From positions 1,302,001-1,366,000 of the forward strand of contig NZ_NEVS01000004.1 in NCBI RefSeq assembly GCF_002261215.1: 64,000 bases of DNA. Direction: 5' to 3'. Source of the DNA: Bordetella genomosp. 11. Its GTDB lineage: Bacteria > Pseudomonadota > Gammaproteobacteria > Burkholderiales > Burkholderiaceae_B. The translations under genes were made by a program, and so were the position numbers. This document shows, one piece after another, positions 61,685 to 64,000 of this stretch (positions within the stretch are counted from its first letter, which is position 1; every line of letters begins with the position of its first letter). The notes under the pieces were generated by a model. It was not told the DNA's origin. It searched no databases and saw only the letters and a program-made list of their open reading frames with translations.

Positions 61685-62503
61685 ATGAATGTGTTTATCG
61701 TTTTTGCCCACCCCGAACCGCGTTCGTTGAATGGCGCGGTAAGGGACTTCGCCGTCCGTCACTTGCGTCGCGCGGGCCACGAGGTCCGCGTCTCCGACCT
61801 TTATGCCATGGGCTGGAAGTCCGAGCTGGATGCGGATGACAACCTGGTCCGGATGCCGGGCCAGCGCTTCGATCCTTCCATGGATTCCAGCCGCGCATAC
61901 GCCAACGGCACGCAACGCGAGGACATCGCCCGCGAGCAGGAAAAGCTGCGTTGGGCGGATGTCGTCATCCTGCAGTTTCCGCTGTGGTGGTTTTCGATGC
62001 CGGCCATCCTGAAGGGCTGGGTGGATCGGGTATATGCCTGCGGCTTCGCGTATGGCGTGGGCGAGCACTCGGACACGCATTGGGGCGACCGCTATGGCGA
62101 GGGCACGCTGGCCGGCAAGCGGGCGATGTTGCTGGTGACAGCGGGCGGGTGGGAGTCGCACTACGAACCGCGCGGCATCAATGGCCCCATCGACGACATC
62201 CTGTTCCCCATCCAGCATGGCATCCTGTACTTCCCGGGTTTCGATGTCCTGCCGCCCCACGTCATCTACCGCACCGACCGCATCGACGAGGCCGGTTTCA
62301 CGCGGGTCTGCGAAGCGCTGGGCGAGCGGCTGGACAGCCTACGGGAGACCGCCCCCATTCCTTTCCGCAAGCAGAATGGCGGGGACTATGTCATCCCGGC
62401 GCTGACGCTGCGGCCGGACCTGGCACCCGGCCGGTCCGGCTTCGGCATCCATGTCGATCAGCGGTCGGCGTCGCCGCGCGATTCCCAGAACACCACGCGG
62501 TGA
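61685..62503 (+). CDS. NAD(P)H dehydrogenase (quinone), flavodoxin-like fold
   Basis: The 272-residue protein resembles the NQO/KefF/MdaB family: MNVFIVFAHPEPRSLNGA, ADVVILQFPLWWFSMPAILKGWVDRV and TAGGWESHYEPRGINGPIDD. FMN or FAD would be bound at the SLN and PLWWF loops. GGAG at 61672-61675 supports ATG 61685; an ATG 15 bp earlier exists. Its last 46 bp overlap the convergent ABC permease gene. It probably reduces quinones or related electrophiles under the divergent LysR regulator. Confidence 0.93.
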   Translation: MNVFIVFAHPEPRSLNGAVRDFAVRHLRRAGHEVRVSDLYAMGWKSELDADDNLVRMPGQRFDPSMDSSRAYANGTQREDIAREQEKLRWADVVILQFPLWWFSMPAILKGWVDRVYACGFAYGVGEHSDTHWGDRYGEGTLAGKRAMLLVTAGGWESHYEPRGINGPIDDILFPIQHGILYFPGFDVLPPHVIYRTDRIDEAGFTRVCEALGERLDSLRETAPIPFRKQNGGDYVIPALTLRPDLAPGRSGFGIHVDQRSASPRDSQNTTR

Positions 62504-63237
62504 TGCAGGCGGCGCATCAGCATCGAACCAACCAGGCCGATGACGGCTAGCAGCACGACGCCCGCGAACATGGTGGACAGGCTCATGCTGACCGAAGCCG
62601 AGGCGATCAGATAGCCCAGGCCCTCTTGCGCGGACAGGAATTCGCCGACCACGGCGCCGATCAGCGCCATTGCCACGCCTATCTGCAAGCCCGAGAAGAT
62701 GTCGCCGGCCGCCGCTGGCAGCTTCACGTGCAGCAGCAGATAGCCGCGGCTGGCGGAAAACGCGCGGCAGGCATCGAGGAGTTCCGTATCGGTGCGCTTG
62801 ATGCCGTTGATCGTATTGACGAATAGCGGAAAGAAGCACACCAGCGCCACCAGCACCACCTTGGACGACATGCCGAAGCCGAACCACACCAGGATGATGG
62901 GGCCCAGCGCGACCTTGGGCATGGCCTGCAGGCCGACCAGCAGCGGATACAGGAAGCGCTCGAAGGTGCGCGATTCCGCCAGCAGGGCGCCCAGCAGCAC
63001 GGCCAGTCCGCAGCCGATGGCATAGCCGGCCAGGGATTCCGCCAGTGTGGCCCGGATATGGGGCCACAGGCTGCCGCTGGCGAAGCCGTCGTACAGGGCG
63101 CCGAACACCGCGCCGGGCGGCGGCAGCAGATAGTCGGGAATGGCGAACGCGCGGATGGACCAATGCCATGCCGCGATCAGCACGGCGAGGCTGATCAATG
63201 GATAGAGGACGGACGTAAGGTCTAGGCGTTTCAGCAT
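62458..63237 (-). CDS. ABC transporter permease, SsuC/TauC-type
   Basis: The 259-residue protein has six predicted helices and an EAA-type loop (DACRAFSASRGYLLLHVKLPAAAGDIFSGLQIGV). It belongs to the NMT1/taurine/sulfonate importer class. It lies 24 bp after the ATPase gene on the minus strand. The binding protein is presumably encoded beyond the right edge. Confidence 0.93.
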   Translation of the reverse strand: MLKRLDLTSVLYPLISLAVLIAAWHWSIRAFAIPDYLLPPPGAVFGALYDGFASGSLWPHIRATLAESLAGYAIGCGLAVLLGALLAESRTFERFLYPLLVGLQAMPKVALGPIILVWFGFGMSSKVVLVALVCFFPLFVNTINGIKRTDTELLDACRAFSASRGYLLLHVKLPAAAGDIFSGLQIGVAMALIGAVVGEFLSAQEGLGYLIASASVSMSLSTMFAGVVLLAVIGLVGSMLMRRLHHRVVFWESRGDADR

Positions 63238-63261
63238 GGATAGGATGCGGGCATCGGAAGG

Positions 63262-64000
63262 TCAGGCCGCTTGCGCGTGGGTGAAATGGCGGCGCAGGTG
63301 CTGGCACGCGGCATTGAAAGCCGCATCGCCCAGGGTGTCCAGGGTGCGTGGGCGGGGCAGGTCGGGCCGGTAGTCTTCGATGATGCGGCCGGGACGCGGG
63401 GACATGACCACGACGCGATCGGCCAGGAAGACGGCTTCGGGAATGCTATGCGTGATGAACAGCACGGATTTGCGCTGCGTGCTCCAGATGCGCTGCAGTT
63501 CCAGCGTCAGTGCCTCGCGGGTCAGCGCGTCCAGTGCGGCGAAGGGCTCGTCCATCAGCAGCAGGTCCGGGTCGGGCAGCAGCATGCGGGCGATGCCGAC
63601 GCGCTGTTGCATGCCGCCGGAGAGCTCGCCGGGATAGTTGGCGGCGAAGCCGCCCAGGGACACCAGCTCCAGCAGCGAGCGCGCGCGTTCGCGGGCCGGC
63701 GCGGCCGGCAGGTTCATGGTCTGCGCCGGCAGCAGCACGTTGTCCAGCACGGTCTTCCAGGGCAACAGGTTGGGTTTCTGGAACACCACACCGGCCCGGC
63801 GGCTGGGGCGCGTGACCGTTTCGCCGCCCAGGCGGACATCGCCCGCCGTCGGGTGCAGCAGGCCGGCCGCCAGTTTCAGCAAAGTGGACTTGCCGCAGCC
63901 GGACGGGCCCAGCACGGCGACGAACTCGCCGGGCGCGATGTCCAGGTCGATGTCCGCCAGCGCCTGGATGCGGCCGCGCCGCGTGGGATAGGTCAGTCCT
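63262..64000 (-). CDS. ABC transporter ATPase (5' end outside window)
   Basis: At least 245 residues are present: an N-terminal part LTYPTRRGRIQALADIDLDI, Walker A GPSGCGKSTLLK, Q-loop VVFQKPNLLPWKTVLDNVLL, signature LSGGMQQRVGIARML, Walker B LLLMDEPFAALDAL and switch FITHSIPEAVFLAD. The frame stays open to the window end, so the start codon lies outside; an internal GTG is not the real start. It pairs with the downstream permease in an NMT1-type importer. Confidence 0.93.
   Translation of the reverse strand, partial: GLTYPTRRGRIQALADIDLDIAPGEFVAVLGPSGCGKSTLLKLAAGLLHPTAGDVRLGGETVTRPSRRAGVVFQKPNLLPWKTVLDNVLLPAQTMNLPAAPARERARSLLELVSLGGFAANYPGELSGGMQQRVGIARMLLPDPDLLLMDEPFAALDALTREALTLELQRIWSTQRKSVLFITHSIPEAVFLADRVVVMSPRPGRIIEDYRPDLPRPRTLDTLGDAAFNAACQHLRRHFTHAQAA

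Overview
The window is G+C-rich and densely coded. It carries four periplasmic Bug-type (tripartite tricarboxylate) binding proteins, several LysR/IclR/MarR regulators, two TRAP systems and two NMT1-type ABC systems. That profile is typical of Alcaligenaceae (Bordetella/Achromobacter type, Betaproteobacteria). I see no rRNA, tRNA, phage, insertion sequence or CRISPR array. It reads as a chromosomal block of catabolic and transport genes.

Layout. 1-7034: small periplasmic proteins, then a LysR / gamma-glutamyltransferase-like / Bug / GAF group, a VOC protein and YjbQ. 7046-13723: a TRAP transporter facing tcuR-tcuAB (tricarballylate oxidation). 13778-18365: a CPA1 antiporter, a TetR/SDR pair with a clear operator, an LPX-type leucine-rich-repeat protein resembling type III effectors, and an IclR regulator. 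18472-26724: a TauD-type dioxygenase, a LysR, and an acyl-CoA operon (CaiB/BaiF, atypical crotonase, IpdAB-like pair, AMP ligase, Bug) of unknown substrate. 26872-28167: an exported M20 peptidase.

The centrepiece, 28213-43355, matches gene for gene the picolinic acid cluster that I recall from Alcaligenes faecalis (picRCEDF-B4B3B2B1-A1A2A3). A three-subunit molybdenum hydroxylase would convert picolinate to 6-hydroxypicolinate. A four-part Rieske oxygenase would give 3,6-dihydroxypicolinate. PicC would decarboxylate this to 2,5-dihydroxypyridine. PicD, PicE, PicF and a maleate isomerase would take that through N-formylmaleamate, maleamate and maleate to fumarate. Eight near-identical TCAG-N4-CT sites lie before picR, picC, the Rieske operon and the hydroxylase operon, and they form a readable PicR regulon. 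Candidate uptake genes follow (ABC transporter, TRAP QM). The TRAP small permease gene is broken by a 127-bp tandem duplication.

48491-64000: a SoeABC-like molybdoenzyme, a degenerate 18-bp repeat, a quinone oxidoreductase, a Bug with divergent IclR-like and LuxR genes, an aminotransferase/GNAT pair, an exported ArgH-like lyase, a LysR/NQO pair, and part of an ABC importer running off the right edge.
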